Under the pieces are notes generated by a model. It made no database searches and was not told where the DNA came from. It saw only the letters and a program-made list of their open reading frames with translations. A program made the position numbers and the translations under genes. A stretch of DNA of 52,225 nt, taken from positions 1 through 52,225 of the forward strand of contig NZ_JAIBNX010000035.1 of NCBI RefSeq assembly GCF_026130045.1, read 5' to 3'. Shown piece after piece: positions 26,159 through 34,300 of the stretch (position 1 is the first letter of the stretch; every line of letters begins with the position of its first letter). This stretch comes from Micromonospora sp. CPCC 205371. GTDB taxonomy: Bacteria > Actinomycetota > Actinomycetes > Mycobacteriales > Micromonosporaceae.

Positions 26159-26238
26159 CCGATCAAGGGCGAATGCACGTGTTTGGATCTCTTTTCTGCG
26201 TGCTTTTGTCCTTGATCGATGCAGTTGCCCTTGATCGG
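26159..26238. repeat. copy 1 of an ~80-base hairpin repeat flanking the coiled-coil gene
   Basis: The segment starts CCGATCAAGGGC and ends GCCCTTGATCGG, perfect 12-base inverted ends. An additional internal arm GTCCTTGATCG lies at 26209-26219. The core ATGCACG ... GCGTGC and the T-rich middle TTGGATCTCTTTT match copy 2 at 27156. Two alternative hairpins can form from one left arm and two right arms. Outside it, 26239-26317 shows no other feature. Confidence 0.85.
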
Positions 26239-26317
26239 TGGTCCGGCCGGCGTCGGTGACGCCGCGAAGTGAGATGGCTACATCGCGCAGTTCCCCCTCC
26301 CGTGGCTCGCCGGAGCT

Positions 26318-26326
26318 TGATACTCT
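26318..26326 (+). promoter_or_regulatory. extended -10 promoter for the coiled-coil gene
   Basis: TGATACTCT contains a TG extended element followed by TACTCT, about 49 bases before the GTG at 26375. A GGGGAGG ribosome site lies close to the start. No good -35 is visible. Confidence 0.45.
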
Positions 26327-26374
26327 GCCGCCGACTCACGGCTACGGCTGCATCGACACAGGGGAGGTCATCTC

Positions 26375-27091
26375 GTGTCTGACAGTGGCATGAAGGGTCG
26401 TGTCAAGGGACTACTCGGAGGGCCATCTGGAATGAGCGAGCCTCTAGAGCAGGTGGCCGCCGCCGCAGCCGACCATGTCGCGCAGCAGCACCAGGCCCTA
26501 CAGGTTCTTACGCTGGCGCAACGCACCGCCGAGGAGCACGTCGCCAGCGCCCGGCGCGAGGTCGAGCGGATTCGGGCGGAAGCGCAGGCCAGCGCGGACC
26601 AGATCATCCGCGAGGCGCAGGCAAACGCCCAGGGCCTCCAGCAAGAGGCCGAAAAGGCGCTGTCGGCCGCGCACGCCTCGGCCGCTCAGATCGCCCGCGA
26701 GGCGCAGGCGCGCTCCGACAAGGCGCACCGCGAGGCGGAGACGATCCTCGCCGAGGCGCGCGCCAAAGCCGACGACATGGCCAAGCACGCACAGGTGTCC
26801 GCCGAGGAGCTCAGGCACCAGGCCGAGCAGAAGTACGAGGACGTCGTCGGCAGCCTGGCCACCAGGCGGGAGGCGCTGCAGCGGCAGATCGAGGCGCTGG
26901 AGAGCTTCGACCGGGAGTACCGGACGCGCCTCACCTCGTTCATGCAGAACCAGCTGCGTGCGCTCTGGGTCGACGAGCCCAAGGTCAGCGCCGAGGCCAT
27001 CGAGGCACCCGAGCCCAAGGCCGAGGCCGCCGACACGGAGTTGGCCCCAGCCAGCGCCGTCCCATCCCAACGCGCCTCCAACGCCGCCTAG
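26375..27091 (+). CDS. DivIVA-like coiled-coil protein
   Basis: This 238-residue protein is dominated by a long alpha-helical coiled coil (about residues 45-165) rich in Ala, Glu, Gln and Arg, with repeated REAQA, REAET and AEEL units and hardly any Gly or Pro. The end of the coil, ALESFDREYRTRLTSFMQNQLRALW, closely resembles the C-terminal tail of actinobacterial DivIVA-domain proteins, which ends in a helix used for assembly. The N-terminal DivIVA membrane-binding domain with its conserved Phe/Arg turn is not obvious. The last 40 residues are acidic and Ala/Pro-rich. It may be a cytoskeletal or polar-growth protein. Hairpin repeats flank it on both sides. Confidence 0.75.
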   Translation: MSDSGMKGRVKGLLGGPSGMSEPLEQVAAAAADHVAQQHQALQVLTLAQRTAEEHVASARREVERIRAEAQASADQIIREAQANAQGLQQEAEKALSAAHASAAQIAREAQARSDKAHREAETILAEARAKADDMAKHAQVSAEELRHQAEQKYEDVVGSLATRREALQRQIEALESFDREYRTRLTSFMQNQLRALWVDEPKVSAEAIEAPEPKAEAADTELAPASAVPSQRASNAA

Positions 27092-27155
27092 ACCCGCCGC
27101 GCCGCGCCGTCCGCGCCGTCCGCGCCGCGCCGTCGGCGGGGCGCGCCTCTCCGCG

Positions 27156-27237
27156 CCGATCAAGGGCGAATGCACGCGGTTGGATCTCTTTTTCGCGTGC
27201 ATTTGCCCTTGATCGTTGGACCTCTCCTTGATCGAGG
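27156..27237. repeat. copy 2 of the ~80-base hairpin repeat
   Basis: The left arm (27156-27178, CCGATCAAGGGC then GAATGCACGCG) pairs with 27194-27215 over 22 base pairs with a single G-U. The 15-base T-rich loop is GTTGGATCTCTTTTT. A third, weaker arm CTCCTTGATCGAGG follows. It is in the same orientation as copy 1, and the first 21 bases of the two copies are identical. The preceding 27092-27155 is low-complexity GCGCCGTCC sequence; the rest of the gap to 27327 is featureless. Confidence 0.85.
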
Positions 27238-27327
27238 CGTCGGTCGCCGTCGCTTGCGCGCCAGTCACGGTCGCGACCGCCACACCGCGCGAAGGCTACG
27301 GCCGGCGGCGCACGGGCCGGGCGCCGG

Positions 27328-27594
27328 CTACGAGCGGCGGCGCAGGCCCGCGCGCCGCCCGCGCAGCTCGTCGGCGCTGATCTCGCCCCGCGCGTACCGC
27401 TCTGCGAGCACCCGCTCGGCGGCGGCGCGCGCCATCCGGGCCGGCGATCGCCGGTACACCAGGTAGCCGGCCGCGGCCAGCACCAGCGTCCAGAACACGG
27501 CCGGAAACACCAGCCACCAGCCCGGTCCGCCGCCAGCACCATCCCAGCCCGGCTGCGGATGGGCGTACGCGTAAGTCGTGAGTTCCGCCAGCAT
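27328..27594 (-). CDS. small SHOCT-domain membrane protein
   Basis: The 88-residue protein has an N-terminal segment with His/Pro/Gly/Trp, one membrane helix (about residues 27-47, WLVFPAVFWTLVLAAAGYLVY) and a C-terminal SHOCT motif (AERVLAERYARGEISADELRGR). SHOCT domains are short oligomerisation helices found at the C-termini of many small bacterial membrane proteins. The ATG at 27594 follows AAGGAG with good spacing; an overlapping GTG at 27597 is the alternative. The function is unknown. Confidence 0.8.
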   Translation of the reverse strand: MLAELTTYAYAHPQPGWDGAGGGPGWWLVFPAVFWTLVLAAAGYLVYRRSPARMARAAAERVLAERYARGEISADELRGRRAGLRRRS

Positions 27595-27788
27595 CACAAT
27601 CTCCTTGGCTCGTTCCCCTCGGATATGTGAAGCGTCCGCCAGTGGGCCCGATCCGCCGTCCGCCCGGCAGCGACATCCCGCCTACGTCCGGAAGCGCAGC
27701 CTGCCCCCGCTACCCCGTAGGGGTCGCAGACCAGGCGCGACGCACCGTAGCCGTTTCTCTACCCCTCGCAACGGCGTTGATCACACTT

Positions 27789-28679
27789 GTGGAACGCGTG
27801 ACGCCTCTGGCTTTCGGCGGGTTCAAGTACGAGTGCCGGGTCGTGACCCGCCCCGAACCGGCGATGGCGCCGATCCTGCTGCTCGGCGGCGCGTTTCAGG
27901 ACAAGCAGTCCTGGCTACGGCACGAGGCCTTGATCGGGCCGCGCGCATCGGTGGTGACCGTCGACCTGCCCGGCGCCGGCGCCGCCGACTACCTGCCGGC
28001 GGGGTACGGGTTGGAGTTTCTCGCGGACGCGCTGCACCACATGATCGCCGAGGAGGGCCTGCCGCCGCTGAACGTGATGGGCGGCTCCTATGGGGGCGCG
28101 GTCGCGTACCGGCTGGCGCAGCGCCACCCCGCCGACGTGCGCCGGTTGCTGCTGTGCGGGACCGCGTTGGACGTGCCCGACGCGACCCGGGCGCGCGCCG
28201 CGCACACCGTGGCGCTGCTGCGCCGCGGGGCCATGGACGACTTCGTGCGCGCTACGCTGGCGCTCTTCCTTTGTCAGGAGCCCGACCGTGAGATCCGCCG
28301 CCAGGCTGCGGTGGCGCGGCTGCTGGAGCGGCAACTCCGCGCGTTGACCAGCGAAGACATCCGAAAGTATCTCGCCAATACCGAACGGGTGCTCGCCGCC
28401 CCGCTGCCCGCCGGGCCGCCGCCGGTGGTGCGGACGCTGCTCGTCACCGGCGAACACGACTCGCTGACCACCGCGTCGATGTGCCGGGCGACCGCGGCGC
28501 GCTGTCCGGACGCGCGGTTCCTGACCGTGCGGCACGCCGACCACCTGATGCCGCTGCAACGGCTGGACGAGTTCGTCGACCTGATGCTCCGCTTCTTCGG
28601 CGACCGCACCCTCCACGACCTGCCGTACCGCACTCCGCCCGCCGGCCACGACCAGCCGGCCCGGACGGCGGCGGCGTAG
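27789..28679 (+). CDS. alpha/beta-fold hydrolase
   Basis: The 296-residue protein has the alpha/beta hydrolase order. The oxyanion strand is ILLLGGAFQDKQSW, the nucleophile elbow is VMGGSYGGAVAYRLAQRHP (Ser in GGSYGG), the acid is in TLLVTGEHDSLT and the late catalytic His is in VRHADHLMPLQ. The substrate is unknown. It starts at GTG 27789 or 27798. An open frame runs back to 27627, but its sequence is Pro/Arg-rich and unlike the family; the 190-base region between it and the divergent SHOCT gene holds no other gene and no clear promoter. Confidence 0.85.
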   Translation: MERVTPLAFGGFKYECRVVTRPEPAMAPILLLGGAFQDKQSWLRHEALIGPRASVVTVDLPGAGAADYLPAGYGLEFLADALHHMIAEEGLPPLNVMGGSYGGAVAYRLAQRHPADVRRLLLCGTALDVPDATRARAAHTVALLRRGAMDDFVRATLALFLCQEPDREIRRQAAVARLLERQLRALTSEDIRKYLANTERVLAAPLPAGPPPVVRTLLVTGEHDSLTTASMCRATAARCPDARFLTVRHADHLMPLQRLDEFVDLMLRFFGDRTLHDLPYRTPPAGHDQPARTAAA

Positions 28680-28712
28680 GAAAACCAGGAGCCATATCGC
28701 GAGCGGTCGCGC

Positions 28713-28718
28713 TACCGT
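28713..28718 (+). promoter_or_regulatory. leaderless promoter -10 hexamer for the APH-like gene
   Basis: TACCGT ends 8 bases before the GTG at 28727, with no ribosome binding site. The same hexamer stands before the ArsR/SmtB gene. Confidence 0.45.
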
Positions 28719-28726
28719 CGTCGCTT

Positions 28727-29893
28727 GTGTCCCGTACCGTTTCGCTGATGCTCGTCGATGGCGAGGGAGCGCCGGCAGGTTCGCTGCCGCCCTTCGAGGT
28801 CGACCTCCCGTACTGGCAGGAGGTCGCCTGCGTGGTCCGCGGCGCCCGGGAGCGGCACGGCGTCGACGTGACCGTCCTGCGCCTGCTCACCGCGGAGCGG
28901 CCGGCGCCGCCCGGCGGGTCCGTCACCTATCTCGCGCAGGTGGGGGAGGCGCTCGATGGGGCTCGGCCGGACCCGGCCGAGCACCCGCACCGTGCTCCCT
29001 ACGCGTGGCCGGGCGGCCCCGATGCGAGCCTGCGCTGGGCCGCCGGCGTGCTGGCCGGCCTGGGTTACGGCACGGTGTCCGATGTGGAGCAGCAGCGCAC
29101 GTGGAACCTGTCGGCGATCTGGCGGCTGGGCACCGCGCGCGGCCCGGTGTGGCTCAAGCAGGTGCCCAGGTTCTTCGCGCATGAGGCAGCCGTTCTCGCG
29201 TGGATCGCCGACCGGATAGGGGAGCGGCTCGTACCGCCGCTGCTCGCGGCCGGCGACGACGGGCGCATCCTGCTCGCCCACGTCGAGGGTGATGACCTGT
29301 ACGGCGCCGGCATCGCCACCCGCGACGCGATCGCCGCCGACATGCACCGCATCCAGTTGGCCGCACGCGACAAGGAGGTCGAGCTTCTCGCCGCTGGTGT
29401 GCCGGATCTGCGCACCGCGCCGCTCTACGAGTGGATAGCCGGCGTCGTGACGCGTTACGGCGGCGACGACCCCGGCCTGCGCGCGCTCGTCGAGGGCCTT
29501 CCCGATCGGCTCTCCACAGTGGAGTCCTGTGGCCTGCCCGACACGCTTGTCCACGGCGACCTGCACCCCGGCAACGTGCGCGGCACCAGCGAGCGGCGAA
29601 CCATCATCGACTGGGGCGACTCGTCCCTCGGGCATCCGGCGTTCGACATCCTGCGGTTGGTCGAGGGTGTCCCGGCGGCCGACGCCACTCAGCTCATCGA
29701 GGCATGGGCGGCGCGCTGGCGTGAGGCCATGCCAGGCTGCGATCCCGAGAGGGCCGTCGAACTGCTCCGGCCGGTGGCAGCCCTGCGCATGGCCGCCGTG
29801 TACGCGAACTTCCTCGACAACATCGAGCCGTCCGAACACCCCTATCACGCCACCGACGTCCCTGCCTGCCTCAGGGACGCTCTGGCTCCGTGA
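28727..29893 (+). CDS. aminoglycoside phosphotransferase-family kinase
   Basis: The 388-residue protein carries a C-terminal APH/choline kinase-type fold. The catalytic loop is LVHGDLHPGNVRG (Asp near residue 278) and the metal-binding IIDWGDSSLGHPAFDI has its Asp near residue 295. An N-terminal portion of about 110 residues starts with VSLMLVDGEGAPAGSLPPF, a beta-rich region faintly like a Nudix or accessory domain, and is longer than in simple APH enzymes. The N-lobe carries GPVWLKQVPRFFAHEAAVL, with the usual Lys. It probably phosphorylates a small molecule; resistance is not implied. The 3' end overlaps the convergent MFS gene by 23 bases. Confidence 0.83.
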   Translation: MSRTVSLMLVDGEGAPAGSLPPFEVDLPYWQEVACVVRGARERHGVDVTVLRLLTAERPAPPGGSVTYLAQVGEALDGARPDPAEHPHRAPYAWPGGPDASLRWAAGVLAGLGYGTVSDVEQQRTWNLSAIWRLGTARGPVWLKQVPRFFAHEAAVLAWIADRIGERLVPPLLAAGDDGRILLAHVEGDDLYGAGIATRDAIAADMHRIQLAARDKEVELLAAGVPDLRTAPLYEWIAGVVTRYGGDDPGLRALVEGLPDRLSTVESCGLPDTLVHGDLHPGNVRGTSERRTIIDWGDSSLGHPAFDILRLVEGVPAADATQLIEAWAARWREAMPGCDPERAVELLRPVAALRMAAVYANFLDNIEPSEHPYHATDVPACLRDALAP

Positions 29894-31289
29894 CGGTGAT
29901 GCGGAGGTCGGCTGGGGCGTTCTGGCGGCGGGCCAGAGCGACGAACGGGAGCGCCAGCGCAGACAGCACACCGGAGACGAGGTACGAGGCCGGGTAGCCC
30001 CACACATCGGCCACCCGCCCGAGCACCGGTTGCGCCCCGATGCCGCCGCTCGACGACATCAGCGAGTCGAAAGACAGGATCGTGGCGCGCTGCTGCGAGG
30101 GGATCATCCCGTTGATGTACGCCTGGCGCACCGGCGTGACGGCGGCGAAGAGCAGCGCCCACACGACGATCAGCGCGATGACCGCCCAGAAGTTCATCAT
30201 CAGGCCGATGAACAGTATGGCCACCGCGGCGATCGCCTCGACGACCAGCAGGGCCGTGGTGCGGCGCGGGAAGATCCGGGCGACCTGCGGTGTGAGCAGC
30301 CCTCCGAGGATCTGCGCGCCGGCGACGATGGCCGCCGCGAGGCCGGCGATGCCGTACGCCTGCGGGTCGCCCCAGAGATCCAGCAGGTACGGCTGGAGCG
30401 CGTAGAAGACGTAGATGCTGACGCCACCGGTGAACGGCGCGGCCAGCATCAGGTACCGCACCGCCGGCACCCGCCATCCGTACCGGACCGAGTTGGCGAC
30501 GATGTTTCGCACCTCGCCTATCGGTCCGGCGCCCCGGCTCGGCGTGAACCCGATGTCGCGCATCAGCACCAGAGCCACCACGAACATCACCAACAGCACG
30601 GCCGCCCGGAGTACGAAAGGCACACCCAGGTTGGTGAGCTGCGCGATGTATCCGCCGGCCACCGACCCGGCGAGCATCCCCGTTCCGCTGATGACCTGCC
30701 CGCGCGCGAAGACCGACTCCAGCGGCCCGGTGTATCCGGTGGCGGTGAGCGCGTCGACCAGCCACGCCTCGACGGCGCCCGAAAAGAACGTGAACCCGAG
30801 CCCGAGTAGCAGCGATACGACGGCCCACTGCCAGAACGGCCCCTGTACCTGCCACAGCAGCACGTACAGCCCGGTGGACGCGGCCAGCGTGACCGTGCCG
30901 AGCAGGAATGACGCCCGCCGGCCCCACACGTCGGCGACCACGCCCGTCGGCACCTCGAAAATCACCATGCCGGCGGTGAAGAAGGCGTTGGCCGCGAACG
31001 CCTCCAGGTTCGACAGGCCGGCGTCGAGCAGGAAGATCGTGTTGATCCCCCAGATGAGCGACGCGGCCAGGGTGTTTCCTAGCTGGAGCGCGTAGTACGT
31101 GTATCGGACCGACCTCGCGGTGGCGATGACCGTTCTCCTCTCAGCTCCGGCGGCGCTGTCCTGCGCGTACCCCGGTCGGGAGCCGGGTCCGCGACCGCCA
31201 CCGCCATCCTGCTCCGCCCGTGGCCAGTTGCCGCCATTGACGTGAAGAGGCCGCGCCGCAGCCTTCCGGCCAGGGGCCGACGCTGCCAT
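29871..31289 (-). CDS. MFS transporter, start uncertain
   Basis: This is a major facilitator with 12 predicted helices. The conserved loop 2-3 motif appears as PTGVVADVWGRRASFLLG, and loop 8-9 as ARIFPRRTTALL. The conserved part begins at about codon 55 (ATARSVRYTYYALQLGN). Within that stretch there is no ATG, GTG or TTG near a ribosome site: the good site GAGAGGAG at 31132-31139 is followed 4-5 bases later by GTC (31130) and ATC (31127). The only canonical start is ATG 31289, whose extra residues are Gly/Arg-rich, contain rare AGG-AGA codons and look non-coding. I give the canonical frame; the true start may be a non-standard codon at 31127. The substrate is unknown. Confidence 0.78.
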   Translation of the reverse strand: MAASAPGRKAAARPLHVNGGNWPRAEQDGGGGRGPGSRPGYAQDSAAGAERRTVIATARSVRYTYYALQLGNTLAASLIWGINTIFLLDAGLSNLEAFAANAFFTAGMVIFEVPTGVVADVWGRRASFLLGTVTLAASTGLYVLLWQVQGPFWQWAVVSLLLGLGFTFFSGAVEAWLVDALTATGYTGPLESVFARGQVISGTGMLAGSVAGGYIAQLTNLGVPFVLRAAVLLVMFVVALVLMRDIGFTPSRGAGPIGEVRNIVANSVRYGWRVPAVRYLMLAAPFTGGVSIYVFYALQPYLLDLWGDPQAYGIAGLAAAIVAGAQILGGLLTPQVARIFPRRTTALLVVEAIAAVAILFIGLMMNFWAVIALIVVWALLFAAVTPVRQAYINGMIPSQQRATILSFDSLMSSSGGIGAQPVLGRVADVWGYPASYLVSGVLSALALPFVALARRQNAPADLRITVTEPERP

Positions 31290-31328
31290 CGTAGATCAAC
31301 AATGTCGACGGCGCCCTGGGGAGGACGA

Positions 31329-34300
31329 ATGAGCCGTCCAGCGTGGTTGCGAGCCGCGGTCGCGTGTGCCGTACTGGTGCTCGGGTTGCCCGTTGTGGCG
31401 GCACGCGCATCGGCGGCACCGCCGCCCGATGTCGCACCCTCTTACGGGGTCTCTGAGCCGATCGGCGAAGTCACGCTCGTGACTGGCGACGTGGTGACCG
31501 TGGGTGTCGAGCCGAACGGCGGGCTGAGCGCGGAGGTGACCGCGCCCGCGCCACGGCGGAACGGTCGCGCGGTGGTGTATTCGACGGTGCGCGAACGCGA
31601 TTCGCTGTATGTGTACCCGTCCGACGCGCTGGGGCCGGTCACCGAGGGCCGGCTGGACCGGCGACTGTTCGACGTGGCGTATCTGGCGCGCAACGGCTAC
31701 GCGGACAAGGATTCCAAGACGCTGCCCGTGATCGTGCGGTATCCAGCAGGCGCGCGTTCCGACCTGAGTCGCCGCGCGGACGACCTGCCCGCGAGCGCCC
31801 GCACCGCCACTCTCGCGACCGTGAACGCCGCCGCCGTCGAGGTCGAGAAGCCCAACGCGGAGACGTTCTGGGCGTCGGCGCTCGCGGGGATCGACAGCCT
31901 GTGGCTGGACGGCCGGGTACAGGCCGACCTGGCCGAGAGCGTGCCGATGATCGGTGCGCCGCAGGCATGGGCGTCGGGGTACGACGGCTCGGGTGTGACC
32001 GTGGCCGTGCTGGATACCGGCGTCGATGAGAAACACCCCGCGCTGGCCGGCAAGGTGACCGCGACCCGCAGCTTCGTACCGGGCCAGGGGGTGCAGGACG
32101 GCAACGGTCACGGCACCCACGTGGCGTCCACGGTGGCCGGTGTGGACGGCAGGTACAAGGGTGTCGCGCCGGGCGCCTCGCTGATCGTCGGAAAGGTCCT
32201 CGACAACAGCGGCAACGGCAGCGAGTCGCGGATCATCGCCGGCATGCAGTGGGCCGTGGACCAAGGCGCCGACGTGGTGAACATGAGCCTTGGCGGCTGC
32301 TGCACCGACGGCACCGACCCGATGAGCCAGGCGGTCGACAGGCTGAGCACGCAGTCAGGGGCCCTCTTCGTCATCGCCGCCGGCAACAACGGCGCCAACG
32401 GCAACCGCACCATCAACTCGCCGGGCGCCGCGACGTCCGCGCTGACGGTGGCCGCCGTCGACAAGCAGGACCGGACCGCCTCGTTCTCCAGCCGAGGGCC
32501 GCGCGTGGGCGACTTCGGCCTCAAACCGGACATCTCCGCGCCCGGCGTCGCCATCACCGCGGCTCGGGCCGATGGCACCGCGCTCGGGCCGGTCGTCGAC
32601 GAGAAGTTCACCACGATCTCCGGTACCTCGATGGCATCGCCGCACGTGGCGGGTGCCGCCGCGATCCTGGCTCAGCGGCACCCAGACTGGACCGGAACCC
32701 GCCTCAAGGACGCTCTCATGAGCGCCGCCAAGGACACCGGCGCGGACCCCCATGAGCAGGGCGCCGGGCGGGTCGACGTCGCGCGCTCCATCGGGCAGGG
32801 CGTGTACGCGACCGGAAGCGTCGACTTCGGACGGATCGCGTACGACCAGGCGAACCCGGTGACGCGGAGCGTGACGTACACCAATGACACCGACGAGCCG
32901 GTCACGCTCAGCCTTGAGCCGTCGATCAGTGCCCGCACGGGCCCCGCCCCGGCGGGTGCGTTGCGGCTCGACCGGACCACCGTGACCGTGCCAGCGCAAG
33001 GGTCGGCCCCGGTGGTGGCCGCGTTCGATCCGACCGGCGGCCCCGACACCTGGTACCAGGGCAAGATCCGGGCGCGTGCCAACGGCGTCGAGGTGACCAC
33101 GGCGGTCGGCGCCTTCCGCGAGATGAAGAAGGTCGACATCACCCTGCGGGTGATACCGCCGGACGGTGCCAGCCAGCTTTTCTACGGCGGCTGGACGCTG
33201 CTGCGGATCGACGGTCGCGACGAGGTGCCGCTGCACGGCGAGACCGCCGAGGTGCCCGAGGTGAGCGGGCAGATCTACGCTGGCCGGTACGCGGTGCGCA
33301 CGTTCGTCGAGTGGCGCGATGCCAGCGGCGCGCCGAACGCCGCTCTCGTCGCAGCACCCGACGTGGACGCGAGCAACGACACCACCGTCGTGCTGGACCT
33401 GCGCAAGGCCAAGCGGATCGGCGCGGATACCCCACGCCCGACCGAGCGGTACGTGCACCAGTTCGGCTTCGAGAGCACGGTGGCGGGTGGCGTGGCGCGT
33501 GCCCGTGTCGAGGTCCGCATGTACGGTGCCATGACACTGTGGACACTGCCGACCGCCAAGCCGACCGTTGGCTCCTTCTACGCGTACAGCCAGCAGATCC
33601 ACGTCGCGCCCCGGCTGGCCATGCGGATCGCCGGCCGGCACGCCACACTCGACGCCCGGTACCAGTCGCCGAACGCGGCGGTCAGCGACGACGAGATCCC
33701 ACGGTTCGACGGCCGGCTCAGGCTCCCGGTCGTGTACGCCGGCCGCGGCACCGCCGAGGACATCGCCGGGCTGGACCTGCGCGGCAAGCTGGCGCTGCTC
33801 GACCTGTCTGACATCTGCGGTGTCACCTGCACCGACTACGGCACCACCCGGGTGCGCGCGGTAGCCGCGGCCGGAGCGGCGGGCGTCGCCGGCTTCGGCT
33901 CAGCGGGTCGCGGCTTCCTCGACCCCGACCCGTACGCGGCCCGGCCCACCTGGCCCGTGTATCCCGTGCCCACCGTGAGCCTGGCCGCTGAACAGGGCCG
34001 GGCGCTGCGGGACTCACTGACGAGCGGCTCGGTCAGCGTCGACATAACCGGCTCGGTGGACCCGGATTACGTGTACGCCTTGACGTATCCATGGGAGGAC
34101 CGCATCCCCAAGTCTTTGAGCGGTCGCGTCCACGGCAACGAGCTGTACCAGGTCGACAACCGCATCCACGCCGACGTGCCCGGCACGGCCACGCTGACCT
34201 GGAACGCGCAACTGCCGGAGCTCAGCTATCCCAAGCGGGTCGGCAACGGCAACGGTCTGCCGGTGCGGGCCCCGAGCGAAATCACCACGTACTACGGCCC

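Noticed and set aside
27627-27788. upstream extension of the alpha/beta hydrolase
   Set aside because: The extra 54 residues are Pro/Arg-rich, lack a ribosome site and do not resemble the family; a GTG at 27789 fits better.
28727-29893. antibiotic resistance determinant
   Set aside because: The APH fold is shared by many housekeeping kinases, and nothing in the sequence or context points to an aminoglycoside substrate.
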